A program made the translations under genes and the position numbers. A DNA stretch of 64,000 bases, from contig JAGOBF010000016.1 of the NCBI GenBank assembly GCA_017983515.1, positions 1 to 64,000 on the forward strand, read 5' to 3'. Positions 9,500-18,217 of the stretch are shown here, piece after piece. Origin of the DNA: Promineifilum sp. (GTDB lineage Bacteria > Chloroflexota > Anaerolineae > Promineifilales > Promineifilaceae). Position 1 is the stretch's first letter. Each line of letters opens with the position of its first letter. The notes under the pieces were generated by a model, which saw only the letters and a program-made list of their open reading frames with translations, was not told where the DNA came from and did no database searches.

Positions 9500-12463
9500 T
9501 CAGGGTCTCAGGCTTTCGAGGCAAGGAATCCGCTCGCGTACGTTATCGGGACGATCGCCGGGCTTGTGCACCTGAACAAGAAACGAGTAACCGCGGTGAT
9601 CGGTATCGATCCCTTCCCACATCACAAGCCCGAACCCCTTCGCATAATAATATCGCTCGAAAGGCTTTTCCGCCGGGCGACCTTGCAACTCATTATACGC
9701 CGCCAGAACGATTACGTCGTCGACCTGATAGCCGCGGCCGGGCCGGCCTTCCACGTCGGGCAACGTCAAGCGATTGTGGATGGCTTCCAGACGAACCCAG
9801 GTGATGTGCCGCCCGGAAAGATGCGAATTCATTACGCAGTTGCCCTTGCGCCGGCTGACGACGGTGACGCTTCGCCGATACACTTGATCGACGGCCATGA
9901 AGCGCGGTACCCAAGTCGTGCCGTAGCGCTCTCCATCCATCAGGGTATAGAAGTTGCCTGACCCCGGCGAGGTATCGGTGCCGCGATAGATAAAGCGGTC
10001 GTCGGCCCACATCTCTTCCCATTCGCTGTTCTTTGTCTGATAGAACCGGGCGTCATCGTGTTGGGTCTGGGCACGCTGCTGGCCGATAAGCGGGCCATTG
10101 GGCGCGTCGAAAATATACTTCATCTCATACAAACGGCCGTCCCCGCGCAAGTAGGGCAACAGATCGAATTTCGTCGGCAGTTCGACGGCGACGATGGAAG
10201 CAAAGAACGTCGAACCGAAGTATTCACCGCGCGGATTGCGCATGCGCCAGCGGCTGATGTAACGGCCGGGTTCCTGGGGCGCAGTCATCTTGATCGAGGC
10301 GTGGACGACGCCTTGCGGCCCGACGCCTTGCGGCCCGACACCTTGTGGCCCGACACCTTGTGGCCCGACACCTTGTGGCCCGACACCTTGTGGCGCGACA
10401 CCCTGTAGCGCGACGCCTTGTGTGGTGATGCCGGTGAAGATCACTTGTCCGCCGGCGTCCATCACCGCGCCGCCAACGCGCACCAGCGTGTAACCCGTCG
10501 TCCACGGTATCGAGCCGGTATTGCGGATGGCCCACGTTTTCTCGAAAGTCGCCCCTATGCGCACTTCAGTTCCATCCGGATAGGTGACGTGCGCTTCCAG
10601 TTGAGCATCTTCCAGAGACGTTGATCCCGGAGTAGAGGAGACGGGCACGCGAATATCGACATCGAGCAAATCGCCGAAGAGTTGGCCTTCGGGATTGCGC
10701 GCTCGCCACAGGCTGCGGTGGATACCCGGAGCCAAGGGGGCCTCCAGTGAAACGCTCACCTCGACCGACTCGCCGGGCAGCGCGGCCGGTAAGGGAACGC
10801 TGTCCGGCCCGTTCATCTGCTCCTCGCCGGCAAAGGCCAACGTATAACCCGCCGACCAGGACGATGAGCCGCCATTGCGGATGCGCCACGTTTTGCCGAT
10901 CGCTGTCCCGGCGGCCACTACGTCGCCATCGGGGATGGTCACGTCGGAGACGAAAATGGCCATGTCCACTGCACCCATCGGTTCGGCATCGATCTCCACC
11001 GTCAGGACGTCGCCGAAGTATTCATTGGTAGGGGAGATACATTGCCACGAAGAGCGGTGGCGGCCGGCCAAGGACGGCGCAATCAGCTCAAGGACGAGGT
11101 CGGCCGTGTGGCCGGGTGGGGTGTGGGGCAAGGGTACGGCCGCCGGCCCATCCATCGCATTGTCGCCCAGGAAGGCCAACCGGTAGCCCTCGCCCCAGGG
11201 CGATCCGCCGGTATTGCGAACCTTCCAAACCTTGGTGAATTTCGCCCCGGCTGCCAGGCGGGTAGCGGCGGGAATGGTGACATCGGCGACGCGCTCGGCG
11301 TTGTCCCGTGGCTGGCCGGGCAGGGAGATGACGCGCAATTCGGCGAAAAGTTCCGGCCCGAACGGTCGGCCGTCGGGCGATTGCAAGCGCCAGGTGGAGC
11401 GGTAGATGCCCGGCTTGCCGGGCGTCGTCAGGGCCACGGAGACGTCGGTTGTGGCCGCGGGTTTGGTTGTCGACAGGGCCACCCGATCGGCCGCGCCCAA
11501 AGGGGTGCTCGCGTTGACCAGGCTACAGGTTTTGTCCCAGGTGGTGTCGCCGGTGTTGCGGACGCGCCACGTTTTCAGCACCCGTCGATTGACCTGGGTT
11601 TCCCCTCCGTCCGGCAGGGTGACGTCGGCCACAAAGACCGCGTCGTAGCGACCGGCCACCGGGGAGACGACGACATCGGCAAAAAGCTCGAAGGCGAACA
11701 GACGGCCGCGGCTGTTGCGCGCTTTCCACGTGCTGCGCCGGCGGCCGGGCGTGGTTGAGGCAACGAGGGAAACGCTGACCTCGCCGATCTCGTCGGGTTC
11801 CAGCGCCGGTAACGGCACGCTTTTCGGCCCACCCATGCCCTCATCGCTGAAATGTTCCAGCGTAAAGTTCGTCCAGGTGGACGTGCCAGAATTTCGCACA
11901 CGCCAGGTTTTGATGAATGTCTGACCTGCTTCAACTCTGGAACCGTCGGGGATGGTGACGTCGGCGACGTAACCCAGTTCGTCAATGACCGGCACGGTGA
12001 CGTCGCTGAAGTAGCGGGTCGGATCGACCACATCGTCGACAACGTACCCTTGAAGGCCGTGATCGAGGTGTTGCAGCGTCAGGTGCAGATGGACGCCGGT
12101 TGAGTTGCCGGTCGTGCCGGCGATGCCCAGCCGCTGACCCGTTTCGATGACCTCGCCGACTTGTAGGGCCGGGTTGATCGACGACAGATGAGCGTACCAC
12201 GTCACCCAAGTTGTCCCGTCTACCCAGTCGTGGCGGATGCGCACGTAGTTGCCGTAGCCGCTACTGCCCGTGCGGATACGGTCGATGGTACCTCGTTGTG
12301 CGGCGACGATTTCCGCCGGCCGGCCGGCCAGGGTAGCCCGCAGGTCAACGCCCTCATGGCGGCCGTTGGCATAGGCGCGCGGACTATTGAATGGATCGGT
12401 GATGGAAAATCCGGTCGTAACCGGATTGATGAGCGAAAATCGCGTCGAGTTGCTGTCCGGCAT
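9500..12463 (-). CDS. M23 peptidase-like protein with NBR1-type Ig repeats
   Basis: 987 residues. Residues about 25-135 are an M23 (LytM-like) domain with an intact zinc site: H36xxxD40, His92, H125xH127. Five domains of about 105 residues follow (starting near 165, 273, 388, 500 and 615), each with the pattern ADVT.PDG...G..F.KTWRVRN.G...W, which is the NBR1-type Ig fold found in bacterial surface proteins. Then comes a (QGVGP)n linker and a C-terminal domain (about 735-975) shared with the secreted protein at 50.2 kb. No signal peptide is visible at the N-terminus, which is odd for a cell-wall enzyme. GGTAGGAAG precedes the ATG. It lies between glgA and malQ on the same strand. Confidence 0.85.
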   Translation of the reverse strand: MPDSNSTRFSLINPVTTGFSITDPFNSPRAYANGRHEGVDLRATLAGRPAEIVAAQRGTIDRIRTGSSGYGNYVRIRHDWVDGTTWVTWYAHLSSINPALQVGEVIETGQRLGIAGTTGNSTGVHLHLTLQHLDHGLQGYVVDDVVDPTRYFSDVTVPVIDELGYVADVTIPDGSRVEAGQTFIKTWRVRNSGTSTWTNFTLEHFSDEGMGGPKSVPLPALEPDEIGEVSVSLVASTTPGRRRSTWKARNSRGRLFAFELFADVVVSPVAGRYDAVFVADVTLPDGGETQVNRRVLKTWRVRNTGDTTWDKTCSLVNASTPLGAADRVALSTTKPAATTDVSVALTTPGKPGIYRSTWRLQSPDGRPFGPELFAELRVISLPGQPRDNAERVADVTIPAATRLAAGAKFTKVWKVRNTGGSPWGEGYRLAFLGDNAMDGPAAVPLPHTPPGHTADLVLELIAPSLAGRHRSSWQCISPTNEYFGDVLTVEIDAEPMGAVDMAIFVSDVTIPDGDVVAAGTAIGKTWRIRNGGSSSWSAGYTLAFAGEEQMNGPDSVPLPAALPGESVEVSVSLEAPLAPGIHRSLWRARNPEGQLFGDLLDVDIRVPVSSTPGSTSLEDAQLEAHVTYPDGTEVRIGATFEKTWAIRNTGSIPWTTGYTLVRVGGAVMDAGGQVIFTGITTQGVALQGVAPQGVGPQGVGPQGVGPQGVGPQGVGPQGVVHASIKMTAPQEPGRYISRWRMRNPRGEYFGSTFFASIVAVELPTKFDLLPYLRGDGRLYEMKYIFDAPNGPLIGQQRAQTQHDDARFYQTKNSEWEEMWADDRFIYRGTDTSPGSGNFYTLMDGERYGTTWVPRFMAVDQVYRRSVTVVSRRKGNCVMNSHLSGRHITWVRLEAIHNRLTLPDVEGRPGRGYQVDDVIVLAAYNELQGRPAEKPFERYYYAKGFGLVMWEGIDTDHRGYSFLVQVHKPGDRPDNVRERIPCLESLRP
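10306..10425 (-). repeat. 15-bp minisatellite, eight copies, in frame
   Basis: Eight tandem 15-bp units (plus-strand form CGACACCTTGTGGCC with few variants) lie inside the M23/NBR1 gene and encode repeats of Gln-Gly-Val-Gly/Ala-Pro on the minus strand. The central units are identical, while the outer ones differ by one to several bases, as expected for slippage-driven expansion. The repeat interrupts the fifth NBR1-type Ig domain. Copy-number change would keep the reading frame. Confidence 0.95.
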
Positions 12464-12534
12464 TGATACTTCCTACCTGAACGACGACAGTCGACTTTGG
12501 GATGTTTGGCTGATTGAGCTGGCGGCCGGGCGCG

Positions 12535-13983
12535 CTAGCCGCGATAACGCTTCTGGGCCACGGCCCACTCATACAACCGTTGATAGTCTTGAGCCGAACG
12601 CTGCCAGGAGAAATCGGTGCTCATCCCGTTCAGCTGGATGCGCCGCCACCCCTCCTTATCGACGTTATAGGTGTAGGTGGCGCGCTGGATGGTGTCCCAC
12701 AGCGCCGCGGTGCTGAAGTCATAAAATGAAAAGCCGGTGGTGCCATCGCGGACGGTATCGGCCAGCCCGCCGGTGGCTCGCACGACGGGCACGCTGCCGT
12801 AGCGCATGGCGATCATCTGCCCCAGGCCGCACGGTTCGAAGAGCGAAGGCATCAGGAACATGTCACTGCCAGCATAGATGAGCGGCGCCAACTCGGCATG
12901 ATAGCCGATGTAGGCGGCCATCTTGCCGCGGTGGTAGCTAGCCAGCTGGTTAAACATGTTCTCGTACTGCGGGTTACCCGTGCCGAGTACCACGAACTGC
13001 GCCGGACCGGAGTAGCCGTTCATCAGCAGGTGGATGGGATAGCCCATAATGTCCAGCCCTTTCTGCCAGTCGAGGCGAGAGATGAGGGACAGGATGGGGA
13101 TATCGGGCGTCTGCGGCAGGCCGACGGCCGCTTGCAGCGCGCGACGGTTCTCGTCGCGCGTTTCCAGCGCGTCGCGACTAAACGGCGCGGCCAGGCGCTT
13201 GTCGGTCGCCGGGTTCCAATCGTCGTAGTCGATGCCGTTGAGGATACCGTGCAGGTCGCCTTGTCGATAGCGTAGCAGCCCGTCTAGTCCGGCCCCGCCT
13301 TCGGGGGTCATGATTTCGCGCGCATAGGAGGGGCTGACGGTGTTGATGATGTTGGCATGATAGATGCCGCGAGCCATGAAGTTGACTTCGCCGTACCCCT
13401 CTTCGCTAAGAGAGTGGGTATAGAGTTGCAGGTAGTCGAAGACGTTCCAGCTCGTCTTGCCCTGATGGGCCAGGTTGTGGATGGTGAAGACGCTGGCGAT
13501 GTCGCGGTAGCGCGGGTTGGACTGGCCGGCCGTCGCCAGCCACGTGACGGCCGGGGCCGCGTGCCAGTCGTGGGCGTGGAGCAGGTCGGGCTGCCAGCTG
13601 ATGGACTCGGTTAGCGCCAGGGCGGCTCGGCTGAAGAAGGCGAACCGATAGGGGTCATCCCAATAGCCGTAGATATTGTCCCGGTTGAAGAGGTTGCTTT
13701 GGGCGATGAAGTAGACGGGCACGTCACTGCCCGGCAGTTTGCCCTCGAACGCACCGGCCTGGATGACGCCGGAGCCGGTCGGCACGTTAAGTTGCAGCGG
13801 CATACTGCTGACGCCGGGGTAGCCGGCCTCGATGGCACGATAGGCGGGCATGAAGACGCGCACATCGTGGCCCATGGCGTGGAGCGCCTTGGGTAGCGAG
13901 CCGCCCACGTCGCCCAGACCACCCGTTTTGGCGAAAGGCGCCACTTCGGCGCTGAGGTAGAGTATGCGTAACGATTCGGCCAT
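12535..13983 (-). CDS. glgA: Glycogen synthase (ADP-glucose type)
   Basis: 482-residue GT5 glycosyltransferase adding glucose from ADP-glucose to the non-reducing end of glycogen. The N-terminal KTGGLGDVGGSLPKAL loop (ADP-glucose binding), HAHDWHAA, and the C-terminal FEPCGLGQMIAMRYGS..RATGGLADTV block (catalytic Glu region) are typical. The length is that of bacterial GlgA. GAGG lies about 8 nt upstream of the ATG. It is followed after 71 bp by the M23/NBR1 gene and then by malQ, all in the same direction. Confidence 0.96.
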   Translation of the reverse strand: MAESLRILYLSAEVAPFAKTGGLGDVGGSLPKALHAMGHDVRVFMPAYRAIEAGYPGVSSMPLQLNVPTGSGVIQAGAFEGKLPGSDVPVYFIAQSNLFNRDNIYGYWDDPYRFAFFSRAALALTESISWQPDLLHAHDWHAAPAVTWLATAGQSNPRYRDIASVFTIHNLAHQGKTSWNVFDYLQLYTHSLSEEGYGEVNFMARGIYHANIINTVSPSYAREIMTPEGGAGLDGLLRYRQGDLHGILNGIDYDDWNPATDKRLAAPFSRDALETRDENRRALQAAVGLPQTPDIPILSLISRLDWQKGLDIMGYPIHLLMNGYSGPAQFVVLGTGNPQYENMFNQLASYHRGKMAAYIGYHAELAPLIYAGSDMFLMPSLFEPCGLGQMIAMRYGSVPVVRATGGLADTVRDGTTGFSFYDFSTAALWDTIQRATYTYNVDKEGWRRIQLNGMSTDFSWQRSAQDYQRLYEWAVAQKRYRG

Positions 13984-14178
13984 CAGATTACCTCGTGCTC
14001 CAACTACACGCCCCGCCTTAGGGGTCGCATTATTAGGATGGTGAGTTGGTGTACTTCCCTATTGTCAAAAGTCGCCGGAGACAAGTGACCGTATTGTGCC
14101 CAATTAAGGGTCAATCTACAAATTAGGGCTATCACCTGATGGGAGCAGGATGGCACACTGAACGGCCGGCGTGCGTTC

Positions 14179-14607
14179 CTAGGGTGACGAGAGCGCGCTG
14201 TGCACGCGCTGCAGCCGGGCAAATGCTTCCTCGCTGACGGCCGCCAGATCGGGATTGATCCCGATGCTGAACATCAGATTGGGATTGATGATCGATACAA
14301 CCGAGCCGGGACTATCCTTGTCTTCGTAGACGATCACGTTGCACGGCAGCAGCAGGCCAACCTCCAACTCAGTGGAGAGCGCGCGATGGGCCAGCGTCGG
14401 ATTGCAAGCGCCGAGGATGATATAGCGACAAAAATCTACAGCCAGCTTTTGCTTCAGAGTGGCCTGGACATCGATCTGCGTCAGCACGCCAAAGCCTTCA
14501 ACCTTGAGCGCAGCCGTCACCCTTTCGACAGCTTCCTCAAAGGGGACATCGAGATGCACGCGCATACCATAACTGATCAGGTCAGATTGATTCACGGACT
14601 GGTTCAT
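14179..14607 (-). CDS. DUF302 family protein
   Basis: 142 residues, a single DUF302 domain: amphipathic start (VPFEEAVERVTAALKVEGFGVLTQIDV), then KQKLAVDFCRYIILGACNP and the GLLLPCNVIVYED core. Members are small soluble proteins of unknown biochemical role, often beside redox or metal genes. A strong GGAGGA lies 7 nt before the ATG. It is isolated between glgA and the CAP/LysM gene. The family is clear, the function unknown. Confidence 0.88.
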   Translation of the reverse strand: MNQSVNQSDLISYGMRVHLDVPFEEAVERVTAALKVEGFGVLTQIDVQATLKQKLAVDFCRYIILGACNPTLAHRALSTELEVGLLLPCNVIVYEDKDSPGSVVSIINPNLMFSIGINPDLAAVSEEAFARLQRVHSALSSP

Positions 14608-14674
14608 TTGTTGGCTCCTCCAAGATAAGACAACTGTTCAGGCAGATACGATGCACACACCCGCTTTTCCGGGC

Positions 14675-15994
14675 TTACGTGTCGTTTCGCCACAAGATCA
14701 GGATGGCTACCCCAGCCAGAACGGCCAGCGCCAGCCCGGCAATCATCGCCCCAATACCGAGGACATTACCCAGGCCAAAACCTGTGGATTCGACGACGTC
14801 CTCTTTGGGCGTGATCATCGCTACGGCCGTCGCCACCGGCGAGCTTGTGATGATCGGCGAAGCAGCGGCGGCCAGATTGACAAGCTCTGGAGTGGTGGTC
14901 GGTGTGGGAGTTGTCGTTGGTTCCGGGGTGGCCGTGGGCGGCCGAATCAGCAACTCTTGCCCAATTTGCAGCAAGGTGTCGGGGCTTATATGGTTGAACG
15001 CCGCCAGTTCATCGAGCGTCAGGCCATAGGACAGAGCAATGCCCCAGGCGGTATCGCCGCTTTTCACGATGTGGGTCAGCTGCGGGGTGGGCGTGGGCGG
15101 TGGGGCTTCGCCGGGCACCAGCCGCACCTTGACTTCGTTGCCAGGGTGGACGACGGCGTCCTCCGGCAGTCCGTTAAGCCAGAGCAGGGTTGCCAGGTCC
15201 GTTTTGTAATAGGCGGCAATGACCCATAGCGATTCACCTTCGCGAACGACGTGGTAGGCCGGTGGGGTGGGGGTAGGCGGCGGGGGCTGGCCGTCGGCCA
15301 GTCGAATGGTGAGTTTGTCGCCGGGATTGAGAACGCTGTCGTCGTTCATGCCATTGAACAGATAGAGATCGGCCAGCGAAACCTCGTAGCGAGCGGCAAT
15401 GGCCCACAGCGTATGGCCCTCCAGAACCGTGTGGATAATCGAACCGTCCTCGTTGGGTTGTGCCAGCTCAATGGGCGCGACGATGAAAGGCACGTCGACG
15501 ACCGGCTGCTCGCCTGGCGGGGGCGGAGCATCGTGGGGCGTGCCAAAGACCATGACGTAGAAGTTCTGGCCGTTGCCGACGGCGTAGCCGATACCGGCTT
15601 CGGTCCAGCGTGGGTTCAGCATGTTGCTGAAATGGACGGCACTGTTTCGCCACCAGATGACGCCCTGCTGGGGAGTCAGTCGCGTGCCGCCGACGAGATT
15701 TTCGCCGGCATAGCCCGTGTAACCGGCCGCTTGGGCGCGATCTTGCCAGGTGCTGCCATTCAGTCCGATGTGACTATAAATGGCGTTGGCGGCAATAAAG
15801 CCGGCCTGGTTTTGGGCGGCGGTAGCCAGAGCCGCGTTATAGGAAAGCGAAGGCAAACCATATTCCGCGCGTACCTGATTGACCAGTTGCAGAATATCGT
15901 TAGTTGGACTTCCCTGGGCCTCGACTCTTCCCGTGAGGACAAGGGCGATAAGCAGCATCCCGCACAAGGCGGCTACACTCATTCGACGCGCCAT
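14675..15994 (-). CDS. Secreted CAP-domain protein with three LysM repeats and C-terminal anchor
   Basis: About 439 residues. Signal peptide (MSVAALCGMLLIALVLTG..EAQG), a CAP/SCP domain (LVNQVRAEYGLPSLSYN..., SHIGLNGSTWQDRAQAAGY, AGENLVGG, MLNPRWTEAGIGYA), then three LysM modules starting at IHTVLEGHTLWAIAARY, AYHVVREGESLWVIAAYY and LTHIVKSGDTAWGIALSY, joined by Pro/Thr linkers. It ends in one TM helix with a short polar tail, so it is probably tethered to the membrane while binding glycan. The ATG at 15994 is preferred over an upstream TTG (16033) because that TTG overlaps a good promoter -35; the transcript would be almost leaderless. Confidence 0.88.
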   Translation of the reverse strand: MARRMSVAALCGMLLIALVLTGRVEAQGSPTNDILQLVNQVRAEYGLPSLSYNAALATAAQNQAGFIAANAIYSHIGLNGSTWQDRAQAAGYTGYAGENLVGGTRLTPQQGVIWWRNSAVHFSNMLNPRWTEAGIGYAVGNGQNFYVMVFGTPHDAPPPPGEQPVVDVPFIVAPIELAQPNEDGSIIHTVLEGHTLWAIAARYEVSLADLYLFNGMNDDSVLNPGDKLTIRLADGQPPPPTPTPPAYHVVREGESLWVIAAYYKTDLATLLWLNGLPEDAVVHPGNEVKVRLVPGEAPPPTPTPQLTHIVKSGDTAWGIALSYGLTLDELAAFNHISPDTLLQIGQELLIRPPTATPEPTTTPTPTTTPELVNLAAAASPIITSSPVATAVAMITPKEDVVESTGFGLGNVLGIGAMIAGLALAVLAGVAILILWRNDT

Positions 15995-16004
15995 ACGATC
16001 ATCG

Positions 16005-16033
16005 ACTATAGGACAGTTCGGGGCGGCTGACAA
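16005..16033 (-). promoter_or_regulatory. Promoter of the CAP/LysM gene (near-leaderless)
   Basis: Minus-strand TTGTCA (16028-16033), 17-bp spacer, TATAGT (16005-16010). Only 10 nt separate the -10 box from the ATG at 15994, so the mRNA would start at or within about 4 nt of the start codon. Confidence 0.6.
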
Positions 16034-16083
16034 GGAAAATTTATCTGCCGTCCATAACGCCGAAGTTTTTAAGGTATCGGCGC

Positions 16084-16111
16084 TTGCACCGGCGGCAGTT
16101 TGCGATATTGT
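16084..16111 (+). promoter_or_regulatory. Promoter of the GNAT-deacetylase pair (near-leaderless)
   Basis: TTGCAC (16084-16089), 16-bp spacer, TATTGT (16106-16111), followed after 8 nt by the ATG at 16120. No Shine-Dalgarno is visible, in keeping with a leaderless start. It is divergent from the CAP/LysM promoter. Confidence 0.45.
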
Positions 16112-16119
16112 CCATATTT

Positions 16120-16605
16120 ATGAGCGAACAGGACATTCAACTCACGAAAGATGCTGTGGTCAGTTTGCGCAAGATCACTACGGATAACCTGGACAACATC
16201 CTGCGGCTGAAGGTGAAACCGGGTCAGGAGAAATTCGTGGCCAGCAACGCCGTGTCAATTGCCCAGGCCCACTTTGAGGACAAGGCCTGGTTTCGAGCTA
16301 TCTATGCCAACGAAACTCCGGTGGGCTTTTTGATGCTCTACGACGATCCGGAGACGAACGATTACTTTTTGTGGCGTTTTATGATCGATCAACGCTACCA
16401 AGGCCTGCACTTTGGACATCAGGCACTGAAACAGCTGATCGATTACGTGCGTGCCGTTCCGGGGGCAGAGGAACTGCTGGTCAGTTATGTGCCGGAAGAG
16501 GGCAATCCTGGTCCGTTTTACACAAGTATGGGGTTTGTTGAGACAGGACAAGTCCAGGATGACGAGCACGTCATGAAGCTGGAGTTCAAGCGCGAATTAG
16601 CTTGA
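16120..16605 (+). CDS. GNAT-family N-acetyltransferase
   Basis: 161 residues from the ATG (MSEQDIQLTKDAVV). The acetyl-CoA binding motif A is visible as FMIDQRYQGLHFGHQALKQL, preceded by the beta4 strand DYFLWRF, and the C-terminal GPFYTSMGFVETGQ matches the usual motif B 'FYxxxGF'. Substrate unknown; small molecules such as polyamines or protein N-termini are possible. An upstream TTG (16084) would add 12 residues but coincides with the -35 box. The stop codon lies 3 nt before the next ATG, so it is translationally coupled to a deacetylase-fold enzyme. Confidence 0.87.
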   Translation: MSEQDIQLTKDAVVSLRKITTDNLDNILRLKVKPGQEKFVASNAVSIAQAHFEDKAWFRAIYANETPVGFLMLYDDPETNDYFLWRFMIDQRYQGLHFGHQALKQLIDYVRAVPGAEELLVSYVPEEGNPGPFYTSMGFVETGQVQDDEHVMKLEFKRELA

Positions 16606-16608
16606 TCG

Positions 16609-17619
16609 ATGGCCGACAGTGCCTTTTCCGTATTTTACGCGAAGCAACAGAACCGGCATCATCTGGCGAACCACCCGGAAACACCGGAGCGGGCCGCGCA
16701 ACTACTGGCGGGGGCGCTTGATTATGGTCTGGTTTGGCGGACACCGGCCGACTCAGGCCTGGCGGCGGCGGCCGCCGTCCATTCACCGGCGCTGCTCTCG
16801 TTTTTCCCGACAGCCTATCAGCGCTTCGCGCAACTGAAGGAAGGCCCCCGCCCGGCCGTCCCCGACAGCTTCGCCGTGCGCGAACTTTCCGGCCATATTC
16901 CCCGGAGTATCTGGGGGCAGTTGGGCCACTACTGTAGCGATGCGCTCACGCCTATCATGGAAGGCACGTGGGTTGCCGCCTATTGGTCGGCCCAAGCGGC
17001 GGTGGCCGGCGCTCTGGCTATTGATTCCGGTGCGCGCCTGGCCTACGCGTTGTGTCGGCCGCCCGGGCACCACGCCTACCACGATCTCTATGGCGGCTTT
17101 TGCTATCTGAATAACGCCGCAATCGCCGCCCAAATCCTGGTGGACCGCGGTCGCCGTCCGGCCATTCTCGACATCGATTACCACCACGGCAACGGCACAC
17201 AGGCTATCTTTTATGAGCGCGCCGACGTGTTCTTTGGCTCGCTCCATGCGAACCCGGAAGAGGAATATCCCTACTACTGTGGCTTTGCCCACGAAGTCGG
17301 CCGTGGCGAGGGCGAGGGCTATTCTTTGAACCTGCCCCTGCCCCCAGCGACCGAAGAGGTTGCCTACCTGCGCACGCTGGACCACGCCATGAAGGCTATC
17401 ATCGATTTTCGGCCCGACGTGCTGCTGGTCTCTCTGGGCTTTGATACGTTGGCGGGCGATTCGCAGGGGGAAATGAAATTACACCCCTCTTCGTTTCGCC
17501 TGATCGGCCGTACATTGGCCGAAGCGAGGTTACCCATTTTGCTGGTGCAGGAAGGGGGCTATCGTCTGGCATCCCTCCGGCCGGCAGTGACCGCTCTGCT
17601 CGAGGGGATTGGTTATTGA
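16609..17619 (+). CDS. Histone deacetylase / acetylpolyamine amidohydrolase family
   Basis: 336-residue zinc hydrolase of the arginase-deacetylase fold. Active-site elements: RPPGHHAYH (catalytic His pair, residues 154-155), GFCYLNNAAIAA, DIDYHHGNGTQ (zinc ligands Asp190, His192), GFDT (third ligand Asp279) and QEGGYR (transition-state Tyr318). Bacterial members deacetylate acetylpolyamines, acetoin-pathway proteins or acetyl-lysine. Being encoded 3 bp after a GNAT acetyltransferase suggests the pair adds and removes the same acetyl group. The substrate cannot be read from sequence. Confidence 0.92.
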   Translation: MADSAFSVFYAKQQNRHHLANHPETPERAAQLLAGALDYGLVWRTPADSGLAAAAAVHSPALLSFFPTAYQRFAQLKEGPRPAVPDSFAVRELSGHIPRSIWGQLGHYCSDALTPIMEGTWVAAYWSAQAAVAGALAIDSGARLAYALCRPPGHHAYHDLYGGFCYLNNAAIAAQILVDRGRRPAILDIDYHHGNGTQAIFYERADVFFGSLHANPEEEYPYYCGFAHEVGRGEGEGYSLNLPLPPATEEVAYLRTLDHAMKAIIDFRPDVLLVSLGFDTLAGDSQGEMKLHPSSFRLIGRTLAEARLPILLVQEGGYRLASLRPAVTALLEGIGY

Positions 17620-17641
17620 ATTGGAGAGGGAAAGGTCAACG

Positions 17642-17677
17642 CGGATTCCACGGCCGTTGAGCGAACAGTGGAATCCG
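17642..17677. terminator. Possible bidirectional hairpin between convergent genes
   Basis: 10-bp inverted repeat (CGGATTCCAC / GTGGAATCCG) with a 16-nt loop lies between the convergent ends of the deacetylase gene and msrB. No clear T-run follows on either side, so the terminator call is tentative. Confidence 0.35.
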
Positions 17678-17689
17678 GGATAAGCCTGA

Positions 17690-18094
17690 TTACTTGACTT
17701 CTGACTTTTTAAAACCGAGCGAAGCGGAATTGATGCAGTAGCGCATGCCCGTCGGCTGGGGGCCATCGTCGAAGAGGTGGCCCAGATGCGCGCCGCACTT
17801 GGCGCAGTGGACTTCCGTGCGCACCATAAACAAGCTCCGGTCCTTCTCTTCGCCGATATTCTCAGGGTTGAGCGCGGCCCAGAAGCTGGGCCAACCGCAG
17901 CCGGCATCGTACTTCTGATCTGAACTGAACAGTTCCGCGCCACAGGCTACGCACGTATAAACGCCGCTGTCCACATTGTAGTTAAGCGCGCCAGTAAAGG
18001 GGCGCTCGGTCGCCTTCTCGCGGGTGACGCGATATTGTTCCGGAGTCAATTGAGCGCGCCATTCGGCGTCTGTTTTTTGTACTTCGTAGGGCAT
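17690..18094 (-). CDS. msrB: Peptide methionine-(R)-sulfoxide reductase
   Basis: 134-residue MsrB, repairing the R-epimer of methionine sulfoxide in proteins. Zinc cysteines C48/C51 and C97/C100 are present, as are the CGWPSFW loop (resolving Cys66) and RYCINSASL with the catalytic Cys120. It is a stand-alone cytosolic form without MsrA fusion or signal peptide. Converges on the deacetylase gene. Confidence 0.96.
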   Translation of the reverse strand: MPYEVQKTDAEWRAQLTPEQYRVTREKATERPFTGALNYNVDSGVYTCVACGAELFSSDQKYDAGCGWPSFWAALNPENIGEEKDRSLFMVRTEVHCAKCGAHLGHLFDDGPQPTGMRYCINSASLGFKKSEVK

Positions 18095-18217
18095 CTTATA
18101 CTCCTTGGTTAAGCTGCCCCGATCATACGATCCGCGCGTTGGAGAGTCATTAGATCGGCCGCCTTCGTAATAGTCCTGTTAGGATTGAGACGCGCCTGCT
18201 GGCAATCCAATCGCTGG

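Noticed and set aside
16009..16033. Upstream TTG start for the CAP/LysM gene
   Set aside because: Would place the coding start inside the -35 box of a well-formed promoter and add residues not expected before a signal peptide.
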